Positions 8,882-18,676 are shown, counted from the stretch's first letter. The stretch is 60,201 bases of DNA from Flavobacteriales bacterium (GCA_019694805.1 JAIBBG010000014.1:1-60201); one strand, 5' to 3'. The notes: generated by a model not told the origin, from the letters alone. Program-made: numbers and translations.

Positions 8882-11104
8882 ATGAAGCTCACTGCCACTT
8901 TTTGTTTGATGCTTGTTGTTCCTGTGCTTTTCGCACAGAATTATCAAAGACAATATGATATCCCGGTCACTCAGGATAATGAAACATTGGTCAATCCCTG
9001 GGCAGGTGGATTGAATTCATGCCAGATTTCGCGAATTGATGTCAATTTGGATGGTAAAAAGGACCTTTTCGTTTTTGACAGAATCGGCTCCAGAATCAAT
9101 ATCTATTTGAATATGGATGATACCCCGGGTGCCATGAATTATAAATATACCCTTGAATACAATGATCAATTCCCCACAAATCTTCGCAATTGGGTATTGC
9201 TGCGTGATATGAACTGTGATGGCAAAGAAGACATCTGTGGTAATACGGGCAGCGGCTTCAGAATTTACTGGAATATTTCTTCGGATGAGCTTGAATTCAG
9301 TGCGCCAACAACTACAGTGCAGGCTTACTATGATTTTGGAAGTAGTCCGTTTACGAATACTGTTTATTGTATTGCGCCCGACGTACCTGCTATTCATGAT
9401 TATGATGGTGATGGTGATATGGACTTCTACAGTTGGAATGAATACAGCACATCGCTTTATTTCTATAAGAATATGGCCGTGGAAAATGGCGATTGCACCA
9501 CCCCAGATTTTATCTGCAGGAATAGATGTTATGGTCAATTTGGTGAAGGAACCGAAAGCTTTTCCCTTTCACTGGGCGAAGCATTCATCTGTGATTTCAA
9601 CGTAGTGAATCCAAGAGAATCATCTTCTGGTCCCATGCGCCATACTGGTGGAACCTTGCTCGCCATCGATCTTGATCAGGATGACATGCGAGACCTCATC
9701 ATTGGTGATGTCACCGAAAATTATTTGGCAGCTGTGATGATCGATGAAAGTGTATCTGGCGTGGATAGCGCAACATTTTACCATAGCGATTTTCCTGCAA
9801 CGTTCCAGAACACCCTTCCTGCAACACTGCGAACTTTTCCGGCTCCTTTTTATGAAGATGTGAATAATGATGGAGTAGGTGATTTGATTGTTGGCGTGAA
9901 CACATTTACCGATGGTGAAGACAGACGTAGTCTTTTATTATTCCTGAATGAAGGCGAAGACAACCTTCCTCAGTTCACTTACATTCAAGATAATTTCCTT
10001 CAAGATGGTCAAATTGATCTTGGCCTTTCTGCCTACCCTGTGGTATTCGATCTCAACAATGATGGTCTAAAAGACTTGCTGGTTCCTAATCGCAGGTATT
10101 TTGAGTTTGGAAATAATTTTACCTCTAAGATATGGTATTACAGAAATACGGGAACGGCAACAAGCCCTGCATTTACTCTGGCGGATGATAATTGGATGAA
10201 TATTCCTTCGCTGGAATGGCAAAATGTTTATCCAACTTTTGGCGATTTAGATGGCGACGAAGACGATGATATGATCATCGGTAACCTGGAAGGTGAACTT
10301 TATTACTTCCAGAATGTGGCCGCGGCTGGTGCTCCAGCGAATTTTGTTATGTCTCCTACTGCCATCGTAGATGCAGACAATGTGCTCTTGGATGTTGGTC
10401 AAAATGTGACGCCTCAAATCATGGATATGGATGATGATGGATTGAATGATCTGGTGATCGGTGAATTGAATGGGAATATCAATTACTACCGCAACACAGG
10501 CTCAGCAACAGCATATGAGTTTACCCACATGGCTGATACACTTGGTGATGTCGTGGCCACAAGTTTGTTGGGTATTCAAGGGAAAGCTGTGCCTTTCTTC
10601 TTCAGAAATGCCAACAATGAACTGGAGCTGTTACTGGGTACAGAAACAGGACAGATTAATCATTACAACAACATATCCGGCAATTTGAATGGGGCATTTA
10701 ATCTGGTTACGGAGGATTACGAAAACATCAGAGAAGGGGAGAGGAGTGCAGTATTTCTGTCGGATCTCAATCATGATAATATTGATGATTTACTCGTGGG
10801 AAATGTTGGAGGCGGTCTGGGAATCTATTTCCACTTACCCGTCGATGTGACAGTTCATCATGGGATGGACCAGCTGAAAGTGTATCCCAATCCGGCACAA
10901 GGTTTTTTCCGATTGGAATTGAACTCTGCCATGACATGGCCTGCTATGATGGAAGTATTTGATTGCACTGGCAGATTGGTGATGCAAAAGATGATAACAG
11001 CAAAACAACAAACCATCCCTTGCGAACATTTACAAGCCGGTACCTACATACTGCGATTGAGGAGCGGTGACATCACTGCTTCAGCGCCGTTGATTTTGAA
11101 GTAA
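8882..11104 (+). CDS. FG-GAP/VCBS-repeat protein with T9SS type A sorting domain
   Basis: 740 residues with an N-terminal signal peptide (MKLTATFCLMLVVPVLFAQ). At least nine Asp-rich FG-GAP-like loops are visible, for example 'DVNLDGKKDLFVFD', 'DYDGDGDMDFYSW', 'DLNNDGLKDLLVPN' and 'DLDGDEDDDMIIGN'. These usually fold as an integrin-like beta-propeller that binds calcium in the loops. The C-terminus ('LKVYPNPAQGFF...AGTYILRLRSG') is a T9SS type A signal. It is divergent from the giant gene across a 258-bp region. Probably a secreted or surface-bound propeller; its ligand is unknown. Confidence 0.9.
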   Translation: MKLTATFCLMLVVPVLFAQNYQRQYDIPVTQDNETLVNPWAGGLNSCQISRIDVNLDGKKDLFVFDRIGSRINIYLNMDDTPGAMNYKYTLEYNDQFPTNLRNWVLLRDMNCDGKEDICGNTGSGFRIYWNISSDELEFSAPTTTVQAYYDFGSSPFTNTVYCIAPDVPAIHDYDGDGDMDFYSWNEYSTSLYFYKNMAVENGDCTTPDFICRNRCYGQFGEGTESFSLSLGEAFICDFNVVNPRESSSGPMRHTGGTLLAIDLDQDDMRDLIIGDVTENYLAAVMIDESVSGVDSATFYHSDFPATFQNTLPATLRTFPAPFYEDVNNDGVGDLIVGVNTFTDGEDRRSLLLFLNEGEDNLPQFTYIQDNFLQDGQIDLGLSAYPVVFDLNNDGLKDLLVPNRRYFEFGNNFTSKIWYYRNTGTATSPAFTLADDNWMNIPSLEWQNVYPTFGDLDGDEDDDMIIGNLEGELYYFQNVAAAGAPANFVMSPTAIVDADNVLLDVGQNVTPQIMDMDDDGLNDLVIGELNGNINYYRNTGSATAYEFTHMADTLGDVVATSLLGIQGKAVPFFFRNANNELELLLGTETGQINHYNNISGNLNGAFNLVTEDYENIREGERSAVFLSDLNHDNIDDLLVGNVGGGLGIYFHLPVDVTVHHGMDQLKVYPNPAQGFFRLELNSAMTWPAMMEVFDCTGRLVMQKMITAKQQTIPCEHLQAGTYILRLRSGDITASAPLILK

Positions 11105-11108
11105 GACC

Positions 11109-11639
11109 TTAGGATTTTGGCTTCGAAAACATTTGGTCATTGAATTCTCTCGACTTATTCTTAGGAATGCTGAGTGAATTCCATTCGGCATCTGCAACCA
11201 TTTTGGAAAGAAAAACAATTTGCCCAACGTGATAGCTGTAATGTGCTAACTGTCTGTTTACAGCTTCCAACACCGAGTGGGGTTCATTTCTGATATAAAC
11301 CGTTCTTTCCAAATCGAGGTCTTGTAGGTTATTGACTACATCAAGGAAACACTTCCATCCTTTTTCCCAGGCATCCATCATTTCCGCTCTGGTGGTCACT
11401 ATGTTTTCAAACTCACGATCGCGATTGCGCCATGGTTTTTCACCATCTTCTTCGTAAAAATTGGTGAATCGTGAAAGCATATTTCCGCTGATATGCTGCA
11501 CAATCATCGCAATGCTGTTTGATTCATTGTTAAAGGTCCAGAACAATCTCTTCTCTTCAACCTGAGCCATTGCTTTTTCGCCAAGGGTTTTATACTGCTG
11601 AAAAATAGCGCGGATGTTTTTGATGTATTCAGCTTTCAT
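11109..11639 (-). CDS. DUF1572 / DinB-superfamily protein
   Basis: 176 residues from the ATG at 11639 (MKAEYIKNIRAIFQQ). An upstream in-frame ATG at 11711 would add 24 residues that look non-coding and would overlap a candidate -7 box. The protein is a helical bundle with 'NSIAMIVQHISGN' and 'QLAHYSYHVGQIVFLSK', the spaced His positions of the DinB/DUF1572 group of putative metal-dependent enzymes. In relatives such folds include thiol transferases, but the substrate here is unknown. No signal peptide, so it is presumably cytoplasmic. Its stop lies 4 nt from the convergent FG-GAP gene. Confidence 0.82.
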   Translation of the reverse strand: MKAEYIKNIRAIFQQYKTLGEKAMAQVEEKRLFWTFNNESNSIAMIVQHISGNMLSRFTNFYEEDGEKPWRNRDREFENIVTTRAEMMDAWEKGWKCFLDVVNNLQDLDLERTVYIRNEPHSVLEAVNRQLAHYSYHVGQIVFLSKMVADAEWNSLSIPKNKSREFNDQMFSKPKS

Positions 11640-11677
11640 AAATTGGATTTCTGTAGTTATCGAAGTCTTAGTCCCTG

Positions 11678-11685
11678 CGAATGTA
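11678..11685 (-). promoter_or_regulatory. candidate -7 box for the DUF1572 gene
   Basis: Minus-strand TACATTCG fits TAnnTTyG and lies 38 nt upstream of the ATG at 11639. The same octamer occurs upstream of the esterase gene (38177-38184). No clear -33 TTG is seen. Confidence 0.35.
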
Positions 11686-11736
11686 ATAAAACATGCCAAT
11701 GATGATCTCAATAAAGTGCAGATTGATCAGGGTAAC

Positions 11737-11768
11737 AAAAAAAAACGGCCGCAATCATTTGCGGCCGT
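11737..11768 (-). terminator. intrinsic terminator of the CotH gene
   Basis: The stem ACGGCCGCAA/TTGCGGCCGT with loop TCAT is preceded by nine A residues (a U-tract on the minus transcript). It lies 26 nt past the stop at 11795. Confidence 0.9.
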
Positions 11769-11794
11769 GGTATGATATTCAGTTCCAGGGTAGC

Positions 11795-14700
11795 TTATCT
11801 GAGAACGCTTATCGTACCTCTGAATTCTTTGACATCATTCTCATGAACAGACTTCACCTTGAGAATGTAGTTGTAAGTATCGTTTGGAGTATAGTATTCA
11901 CCGGCATGCACATCGCCAACCCATACATCATTCAAGTCTTTGGTTTCCCATACCACATCGCCCCAACGGTTGAATACCAATACATGGAATGAATTCGGAT
12001 CAATCGCTTCGCCTTCCGCACGCCATACATCATTTAATCCATCGTCATTTGGAGTGAATGAATTGGGTATGTACATCGTGAATGGTTCTTGCTCGAAATA
12101 GGCAATCACGGTATCGGAATGATTGAATACGAAGTTTACTTCTGATTCATTTTCAGCAGGTGAAGGTGATGAATATAAAGCTTCCCATTTGGTGAACGAA
12201 TGGTATTCCTCCGGAGTAGCCTTGAATCTGAGGGGTTTATTACCCTCAAGTTCAACTGTCAATATAGAGTTGGTCACGTAATTGGTTCCGGATACGTGTT
12301 CTTCTTCAAATTCAACTTGTCCAGTATACATCGGTTGCACCATGACTGTGATGGTATGGTGAGGTGTTACAGTAAATACAGCAGTGATACTTCCACTTTC
12401 AATCAACTCAAGCATAATGCTCGGACTGAGGTTGTCTGGTGTGACCACATTTCCCTCAATTTCCCAATGACTGAATACTGACCATTCGTCTTCTGGTAAT
12501 GCATTGAAACTGTAGTTTTCACCACCGAGAAGATCAAGGGTTACATCGCCATCTAGGGTATCTCCATTCATGGTGATGATTCCACCTCCTGTTTCTCCAA
12601 CTTCAATATTGAGTTCGAAGTGATCGATGGCGATGAATACCGCTGTAATGGTATCCGACAAGCAAGGTTGAATCGTAATTGAAGTACTTGTCTCATCGGG
12701 ATTGATCGCCGAATGAATACTTTCCCAATGATCAAATTCGAACCACTCGTTTTCGGTTACAGAAATAGTGGATTCAGCTCCGCCATCCTGATTGAAGGAG
12801 TAAGGCGACTCTGGATGAGAAATGCCGTTCACTGAAATGACACCGGCTCCAGGAAGATTCAACTCAGTGGTTATGGTCACTGGTCCGACAGAAGGCTCGC
12901 TGAAGTGGGCTACGAGAGTCACGTCACTGGTAATGGTGAGTGTGGTCAGCAAATCGGTAGAGCTGCCTAATGTTCCTGTTCCACTTACAATTTCCCAATG
13001 GTCAAAAGAACCACAACCAGTACCGGTTGAAAGAGCTTCCAAATCAATAGGTAGATCACCGAAGTAAACACCTGTGAATGGAGAATTGTCTTGGTCGAGA
13101 TTCACTTCCTGGAAAATGATCTCACCAATTCCTTCAACTTGAACGGTCACATTGTAGGCTGTCACATCATAACAATCTTCAATTCCACCCACGATCTCAT
13201 CCGCGCAACGCTGATCAATGAAATCTCGCAATTCTTGTACGTTAGCTTGCCATCCAGCCACTGATCCTCCCCAACGCTGACAGTGTCTGTCCATTTCTGG
13301 TTCGATCACCGCAATCATACTATCGAGGACAGCATTCATTCTTTCACAAGAGAAAATGGTATTGGAAAGTGTTGCATAGCGTTGGATATAATCCGCAAAG
13401 AAGTTTTCATTGTCAAACAGGGCATTGAGAACAGGCACGTGTCCCTGACCGCCGACATCTCCCATGCCATCGATCTGACAAGGATCCGCTGTAGGTTGAG
13501 TTGAAGGCACACCGGTATAATTTACATAGTGACCGAAGGTGGCATCATTATCCCATAGGGCATATCTCCATCTGCGGGCATCGCCACTTGGATTTCTTCC
13601 TCTCCACCAAGCGGTATTCCAGTTGAGCCAGTCAGTACAAACGGTATAACCATTCAGGATGAAGTAATCGATCAGACTGAGGTGATTGTATTGCGTCAAG
13701 ACGTAATCATAGTTCGCCTGCACGGTCATATCGTTACCGGTAATGAAAGCTACCAAATCATACCAATCGGTGCCTGTGCCGTATTCGTTCCAGGTTCCGC
13801 CCCAGGTTTTGAGAAAATCTACAAATCCGTCAGGCTGATTGAAGTAGTAGTCGGTATAGTCTATATCATCCACTTTTTCGCGGGCTTCATACACTCCCCA
13901 GTAATCACCATTGATGTACAAAACACAGGATTCTGTATCGCGCTCATCCAAATGAAGTCCGCCCAGTAATGAAAGCTTGTGTACATAGGCATCGCGGATG
14001 TGTGCACCACCACCGGATGAAGGATAGTTATCATTGGCTGCAGCTTTGAAAATCAAGCGCTCATAACCTGGTCTGCTGCTATCATGGAATACGGGATATT
14101 CCACTTCGTTGCTATAGCCCATAGCGTCGCGGGTGATATAGTCAAAACCACGCTGATCATAGGCATTGGAATCATTACCGTGTTCATTGCTATCGCCGGT
14201 AGCTTCCGTCAGAAAAACGCCGTTCGGACCAAAAAACTCGATATGGGTGAATTCGCCCGTTCCGCCAGCCCAACCCCATGAACCATCTGAAAGCGTACCT
14301 CCTGAAATATTGACTACCATGAGGTTGTGTTGGTCAGCACCAAAGAAATAAGTATTGGTTTCAATGAGACTTGGCAATTTTTGCGGATCAGCGGAGTAGG
14401 AGATAGCACGAAGGGATGTGGTGGTAGATAATGCCACTGGTCCCGTGTATAATGTGCTTCCATTGGTAGGTTCAGAACCGTCAGTGGTATAGTAAATACT
14501 GGCACCTGCCTCTGCAGTAATGGTTACATTGATCGGGCCTGATTGATATCCTGCTTCAACACTCAAAACTGGTTTTGAAGCATAACCTGTATAAGAAAGA
14601 CCTCCATTGCTGGCATTTGGGGTTGGATTGGTGTGTACCGTCCAGTCTGCGCCGCCATCTGCAGTTCTTGCATAGGAGTCATTCACCTGAAATGCGCCAA

Positions 14701-15121
14701 TCATACCGAGGTCATAGCTCTCGAGTATTGTTCCACCAACATTGGAGAAAACGATGTCATCGCCATCTGTCTGGGTAACCCTGAAATTGGTATTGCGAAA
14801 TCCAAGGTAGTTTGGATCGTAGTCGCCAGTTCCTGAGAAGAGGACAACCAAATAACCGTTAGCCGGAACAGATGTTCCAGCCGGAAATTGCCACTTCATC
14901 GGGTTCGAAATTCGATTGCTGAGCCAATAGCCAGTGATGTCTACAGCTGCGCCGGTTGGATTGTACAATTCTACCCAATCCTCGTAATCGCCTCCACCTG
15001 GCTGCCAGCCATTGTAATTGGCTGTACAGAATTCATTCAACACCACTTGAGCGCTAAAATGATTTGCAGATAAAACAAAAGCGAGTGATAAGATCAGAAT
15101 ATGCCTGATACCTTTCTTCAT
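11795..15121 (-). CDS. CotH kinase-family protein with lamin-tail domain and T9SS type B sorting domain
   Basis: 1108 residues from the ATG at 15121 (MKKGIRHILILSLAFVLSAN), a clear signal peptide. An ATG at 15184 lies upstream of the promoter and is rejected. Domains in order: lamin-tail domain (~28-160, 'VVLNEFCTANYNG...WVELYNP'), chitobiase C-terminal-like domain (~195-260, 'YYTTDGSEPT'), CotH kinase-like domain (~300-620, with 'RYALWDNDATFGHY'), four InlB/'divergent' beta repeats (~680-1010, 'FDHWEI...AHF'), and a C-terminal gliding-type domain ('NSFTPNDDGLNDVW'). CotH proteins are atypical kinases, first known from spore coats. A secreted T9SS version suggests a surface role with an unknown target. 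Confidence 0.9.
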   Translation of the reverse strand: MKKGIRHILILSLAFVLSANHFSAQVVLNEFCTANYNGWQPGGGDYEDWVELYNPTGAAVDITGYWLSNRISNPMKWQFPAGTSVPANGYLVVLFSGTGDYDPNYLGFRNTNFRVTQTDGDDIVFSNVGGTILESYDLGMIGAFQVNDSYARTADGGADWTVHTNPTPNASNGGLSYTGYASKPVLSVEAGYQSGPINVTITAEAGASIYYTTDGSEPTNGSTLYTGPVALSTTTSLRAISYSADPQKLPSLIETNTYFFGADQHNLMVVNISGGTLSDGSWGWAGGTGEFTHIEFFGPNGVFLTEATGDSNEHGNDSNAYDQRGFDYITRDAMGYSNEVEYPVFHDSSRPGYERLIFKAAANDNYPSSGGGAHIRDAYVHKLSLLGGLHLDERDTESCVLYINGDYWGVYEAREKVDDIDYTDYYFNQPDGFVDFLKTWGGTWNEYGTGTDWYDLVAFITGNDMTVQANYDYVLTQYNHLSLIDYFILNGYTVCTDWLNWNTAWWRGRNPSGDARRWRYALWDNDATFGHYVNYTGVPSTQPTADPCQIDGMGDVGGQGHVPVLNALFDNENFFADYIQRYATLSNTIFSCERMNAVLDSMIAVIEPEMDRHCQRWGGSVAGWQANVQELRDFIDQRCADEIVGGIEDCYDVTAYNVTVQVEGIGEIIFQEVNLDQDNSPFTGVYFGDLPIDLEALSTGTGCGSFDHWEIVSGTGTLGSSTDLLTTLTITSDVTLVAHFSEPSVGPVTITTELNLPGAGVISVNGISHPESPYSFNQDGGAESTISVTENEWFEFDHWESIHSAINPDETSTSITIQPCLSDTITAVFIAIDHFELNIEVGETGGGIITMNGDTLDGDVTLDLLGGENYSFNALPEDEWSVFSHWEIEGNVVTPDNLSPSIMLELIESGSITAVFTVTPHHTITVMVQPMYTGQVEFEEEHVSGTNYVTNSILTVELEGNKPLRFKATPEEYHSFTKWEALYSSPSPAENESEVNFVFNHSDTVIAYFEQEPFTMYIPNSFTPNDDGLNDVWRAEGEAIDPNSFHVLVFNRWGDVVWETKDLNDVWVGDVHAGEYYTPNDTYNYILKVKSVHENDVKEFRGTISVLR

Positions 15122-15163
15122 GTTAAAATAGGTTACCTTACTGGTTTCAATTCCTTGACGTTC

Positions 15164-15171
15164 CAAATCTA
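15164..15171 (-). promoter_or_regulatory. -7 box for the CotH gene
   Basis: Minus-strand TAGATTTG is an exact TAnnTTTG match 42 nt upstream of the ATG at 15121. It supports the shorter start, because the longer ORF's start lies upstream of it. No TTG is found at -33; a palindrome (15181-15196) occupies that region instead. Confidence 0.55.
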
Positions 15172-15180
15172 ATTCTGGTT

Positions 15181-15196
15181 GCATGAACTTTCATGC
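15181..15196. promoter_or_regulatory. palindrome over the -33 region of the CotH promoter
   Basis: GCATGAA-CT-TTCATGC has perfect 7-bp arms and ends 9 nt upstream of the -7 box. The place fits an operator or activator site, but arms of this length are expected by chance a few times in 60 kb. Confidence 0.3.
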
Positions 15197-15264
15197 ACTT
15201 TTTCCGCTATTGTTGTTTGCCTGTTGTGGATAAACCTTCATGATCCCCATCTCTGAAATTCCCT

Positions 15265-15272
15265 TATTTTCG
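15265..15272 (+). promoter_or_regulatory. -7-like box 5 nt before the first DUF6265-like gene
   Basis: TATTTTCG resembles TAnnTTyG and ends 5 nt before the ATG at 15278, matching the leaderless spacing seen at other genes here. No -33 TTG at the expected distance. Confidence 0.4.
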
Positions 15273-15277
15273 CGCTT

Positions 15278-15766
15278 ATGGGTCTAAGAAGCATTCTCGC
15301 ATGGTTCGTTTTGTCGGCTGCCTTATGCAGCTGCGGCTTTCTGAACGACGGGAGTGACGGGAAAAAACAATTCGATTTGTCGAAATTGACCGGAAGATGG
15401 GAATTCATGAATAACAATACCCATCAGATCGAGGAATGGACCGTCGTCTCGGAAAAAGAGTTGCGAGGTAAAGGTTTTATCCTTGAAAATGGCGATACCA
15501 CTTTTATTGAATTGCTCTCTATTCGGGAAAACAACGGGGTTTTAACCTATTACGCTCAGGTTTCTGATATCGGAACCGCTGAAATTGTTCCATTCAAACT
15601 CAATGTTCAATCGGACGAGAGAATTGAGTTTGTGAATGAAAATCAAGACTTCCCGAAAAAAATCGGATATGAAATCAAAGGGGAGAATGAGATACTTTCT
15701 TACATCGAAGGACCTCGTGAAGGCAATAATGTGCGTATCAGTTTCGATTTCAAAAAAATGAACTGA
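15278..15766 (+). CDS. DUF6265-like lipoprotein, first of a tandem pair
   Basis: 162 residues. The signal sequence ends in a lipobox-like 'LCSC' near residue 19, suggesting a lipoprotein. The body has 'LTGRWEF...QIEEWTVVSEKELRGKG', 'YYAQV', 'FVNENQDFPKKIGYEIKG' and 'ILSYIEGPREG', the pattern of DUF6265-type small beta-barrel proteins (GxW start, E-x-W, F-x-N-x-x-x-DFP). The neighbouring gene 1 nt downstream is a clear paralogue, so the two arose by tandem duplication and are almost certainly co-transcribed. Function unknown; the fold may resemble lipocalins. Confidence 0.8.
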   Translation: MGLRSILAWFVLSAALCSCGFLNDGSDGKKQFDLSKLTGRWEFMNNNTHQIEEWTVVSEKELRGKGFILENGDTTFIELLSIRENNGVLTYYAQVSDIGTAEIVPFKLNVQSDERIEFVNENQDFPKKIGYEIKGENEILSYIEGPREGNNVRISFDFKKMN

Positions 15767-15767
15767 A

Positions 15768-16226
15768 ATGAATAGCCGAATCTTCATGGTCATTGGATTC
15801 TTGTTCACCATCGTGGCTTGCACTGATCCGCACTATCCGCTCCATCAACTGGAAGGCAAATGGTATTGTAAAACTGAAAATGGAAATTGGGTTTCTGAAA
15901 CCTGGGAAAGACACTCCGACGATTTGATGAAAGGTGTCGGAAAAGAAATTTCCGGGGAACAGGAAACGGTCACAGAATACCTCGAACTGAAAAGAATGGG
16001 AGACGCCCTGATTTATTCAGCCACGGTTCCCACACAAAATGAAGGTAATCCCGTGGAGTTTACGTGCGATTCGGTATCCGTCAATATGATGCGATTTGTC
16101 AATCCTAATCACGATTTCCCGAAATTCATCACTTATCAATTGGTCAATCCAACTCATATGACGGTGACGGTTGGTAATGATGCAACGAACCATTTTGTTC
16201 TGGAATTTTCCAAAGACAAAGAATAA
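15768..16226 (+). CDS. DUF6265-like lipoprotein, second of a tandem pair
   Basis: 152 residues. Signal peptide with lipobox 'IVAC' at about residues 15-18. It shares with its neighbour 'LEGKWYC', 'SETWERHSDDLMKGVGKEI', 'YSATVP' and 'FVNPNHDFPKFITYQLVNP'. It starts 1 nt after the stop of the first copy, implying translational coupling. The two are diverged (roughly a third identical by eye), so the duplication is old. Role unknown. Confidence 0.8.
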   Translation: MNSRIFMVIGFLFTIVACTDPHYPLHQLEGKWYCKTENGNWVSETWERHSDDLMKGVGKEISGEQETVTEYLELKRMGDALIYSATVPTQNEGNPVEFTCDSVSVNMMRFVNPNHDFPKFITYQLVNPTHMTVTVGNDATNHFVLEFSKDKE

Positions 16227-16348
16227 GGCATCGCTGAAATTGGAGATTTTTTTCCGGACATCTATTCTTCCCGGTCTCTTGTACTTTCCTCAAAGATTGT
16301 GGTCAAGGGTGTGTGTATTTATTACACTTACTCCTATCATTGCAGGCC

Positions 16349-18589
16349 ATGCGCCTGTCTGCTGTATTTTTTTTCGCCTTGTTCTGCGGTCCTTGTTTCG
16401 GGCAGGCTTATTTCTTGAACGGCAATGCCACTGCACAGGGTGATGGTTGCTATAGTATCACGCCTTCGATGAGTTGGCAAAATGGAACCGTGTGGTATAG
16501 TGATCAACTCAATCTCAACGAAAATTTTACCCTGGAGTTTTTGATGAACTTTGGATCCATCGATAGTGATGGCGCAGATGGAATGGTATTCGTCCTGCAA
16601 ACGGTTGGTACTTCTGCTATCGGAGTGAATGGTGCGGGCATGGGGTTTCAGGGTTTTAATCCGTCTTTCGGCATCGAATTCGACACATTCAACAATTCGG
16701 AAAGTGGTGACCTCGTTTCCGATCATGTGGCTTTCTTGCGAGATGGTGTAGTTGATCACAATGCGTCTCAAAACCTGGCAGGACCGGTGTCAGCCAGCTC
16801 AACCACTTCGAATATTGAAGACGGCAATGATCATATCATCCGAATCGTTTGGAACGCGGTGAGCTATTCGATGGAGTTGTATGTCGACTGCAACCTGAGA
16901 TTGAGTCTACAGCAAAATCTTGTAACGTCCATTTTTGGCAACAATGCGAATGTGTATTGGGGATTCACCGGAGCTACAGGTTATTATTATAATCTACAAA
17001 CGGTTTGCCTTCAAGAGTTTTTCTACCATAATGTGGAAGACCAGGCGATCTGCTTGGGCGAGTCGGCTTCCCTGGCTGCATCGGGAAATCCGTTTGGCAG
17101 TTTTTCTTGGTTTCCGGCTACAGGTTTGGATGATCCATTAAGCCAAACTCCTTGGGCAAACCCAACCGAAACAACAACATATTGTTGCACTTATACTGAT
17201 TTGTGTAATCAACAAACCGAAACATGTATTGAAGTGGTTGTGGAAGAAGAGCCTGTGGTGTTTGCCGGGAATGATACTGTGATATGTTCCGGCGATATTG
17301 CCATGCTGCAAGCGTCATGCGATGTCAGTGGCGTAACGTACAATTGGTCTTCTTTAGAGGGTAATTTTTTATCTGGAGAAAACTCGCCGAATCCATCAGT
17401 GAATGAAACAGGTATTTATAGTGTTACCACCACAACGCCATGGGCCAACTGCAGCTATACCGATGAGGTCGAACTCACGGTGTGGGATTTACCTGTTATG
17501 AATACGGGCAATCCCCATGAAATATGTCCCGATGGATCTCTGTGGCTCACGGCTGAAGTGGATGATGAATCGGTTTTGTGGTTTAATGGCTCAGAGAATA
17601 CTTCAGTTGAAGTAACTGTAGCGGGCATGTATGGTATTGATGTTTCCAATGAATATTGCACAGAGCATTTCGAGTTTGAAGTGGTTGAAGTTGAAATAGC
17701 TGATATCAATTTGGGACCCGATGTTCAGGCTTGTAGCGATGAGGAAGTATCATTGAATGCAGGCGTTGTCGCTTCCTGGAGTACTGGAGAAAATGCCATG
17801 GAGGTGTTGGCTGCAATTTCTGGGGAATACATCGCAACAGTATTCTTGGGTGATTGCTCTACAAGTGATACGATACTGGTGAGTTTTGTTGAACCTCCGT
17901 CCATAGACCTCGGCCCGGATTTATGGTTGTGCGAAGGTGAAAGGGATACCATTTTTTCTGATCATGTGGGAATGTGGTCTGATGGAACAGTGGCGGATCA
18001 TTATGTGTTTGGTGAAACTGAAGGTTTATTCTGGATCCTCGTTACAGATGGTCCATGTATCTCCGGAGATTCGATACATGTTGAATTGACTCCAATACCC
18101 GACGTTGATTTCGGCGCTGATATTTTCACATGTCTGGGTGAATCTATTGCGCTCACAGCCCCTTCTGCAGATTCAGGTGAAATATTATGGTCGGATTTGA
18201 GCAACGCTTCTACCTTGAACATTCATGAGACAGGGGAATATTGGTTGAATCTTAGCAATGAGTGTGGAAGCGATGCCGATACTGTTGTGGTTTCTTTTGA
18301 GGAATGCGATTTTCTGATTTATGCTCCGAATGCGTTCACTCCGGATGATGATGGCATCAATGATGTTTTTGAGATTTTTACCATGAATCTGACTCATGTC
18401 GAATTCAGTATTTACGATAGATATGGAGAAGAAATCTTTCATGCCCAAGACGAAGATTTGTTTTGGGACGGTAGTGTTCGAGGTGGCGAATATTATGCGA
18501 TGAATGGCATATATAACTGGCAGATACGATATACCACCTCACGATTGGAGGCCGGCGAACGCCGTGGTTTTGTCATGTTGATTCGATAG
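16349..18589 (+). CDS. L-type lectin-domain protein with T9SS type B (gliding) C-terminal domain
   Basis: 746 residues from the ATG at 16349 (MRLSAVFFFALFCGPCFGQ signal peptide). The ATG at 16313 would put 12 odd residues before it. Residues ~18-225 match the legume/L-type lectin sandwich: 'DGADGMVFVLQ', 'GFNPSFGIEFDTF', 'SDHVAFLRDG' and 'WNAVSYSMELYVD'. Several Ig/PKD-like beta domains with paired Cys and 'AGNDTVICSGD' or 'LGPDVQACSDEE' headers follow. The end 'NAFTPDDDGINDVFEIF...YDRYGEEIF' is the gliding-motility-associated T9SS domain. Probably a surface carbohydrate-binding adhesin. Confidence 0.9.
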   Translation: MRLSAVFFFALFCGPCFGQAYFLNGNATAQGDGCYSITPSMSWQNGTVWYSDQLNLNENFTLEFLMNFGSIDSDGADGMVFVLQTVGTSAIGVNGAGMGFQGFNPSFGIEFDTFNNSESGDLVSDHVAFLRDGVVDHNASQNLAGPVSASSTTSNIEDGNDHIIRIVWNAVSYSMELYVDCNLRLSLQQNLVTSIFGNNANVYWGFTGATGYYYNLQTVCLQEFFYHNVEDQAICLGESASLAASGNPFGSFSWFPATGLDDPLSQTPWANPTETTTYCCTYTDLCNQQTETCIEVVVEEEPVVFAGNDTVICSGDIAMLQASCDVSGVTYNWSSLEGNFLSGENSPNPSVNETGIYSVTTTTPWANCSYTDEVELTVWDLPVMNTGNPHEICPDGSLWLTAEVDDESVLWFNGSENTSVEVTVAGMYGIDVSNEYCTEHFEFEVVEVEIADINLGPDVQACSDEEVSLNAGVVASWSTGENAMEVLAAISGEYIATVFLGDCSTSDTILVSFVEPPSIDLGPDLWLCEGERDTIFSDHVGMWSDGTVADHYVFGETEGLFWILVTDGPCISGDSIHVELTPIPDVDFGADIFTCLGESIALTAPSADSGEILWSDLSNASTLNIHETGEYWLNLSNECGSDADTVVVSFEECDFLIYAPNAFTPDDDGINDVFEIFTMNLTHVEFSIYDRYGEEIFHAQDEDLFWDGSVRGGEYYAMNGIYNWQIRYTTSRLEAGERRGFVMLIR

Positions 18590-18676
18590 TCTTTTGATTT
18601 TCATAGGTCATGATATTGGATAAGTTGGTGAATAAGGTTGCCCTCTGTATGGCTATCGTTCAAGTACGAGGTAGAC

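Noticed and set aside
15122..15184. ATG start of the CotH gene at 15184
   Set aside because: The extension precedes the signal peptide and overlaps the -7 box.
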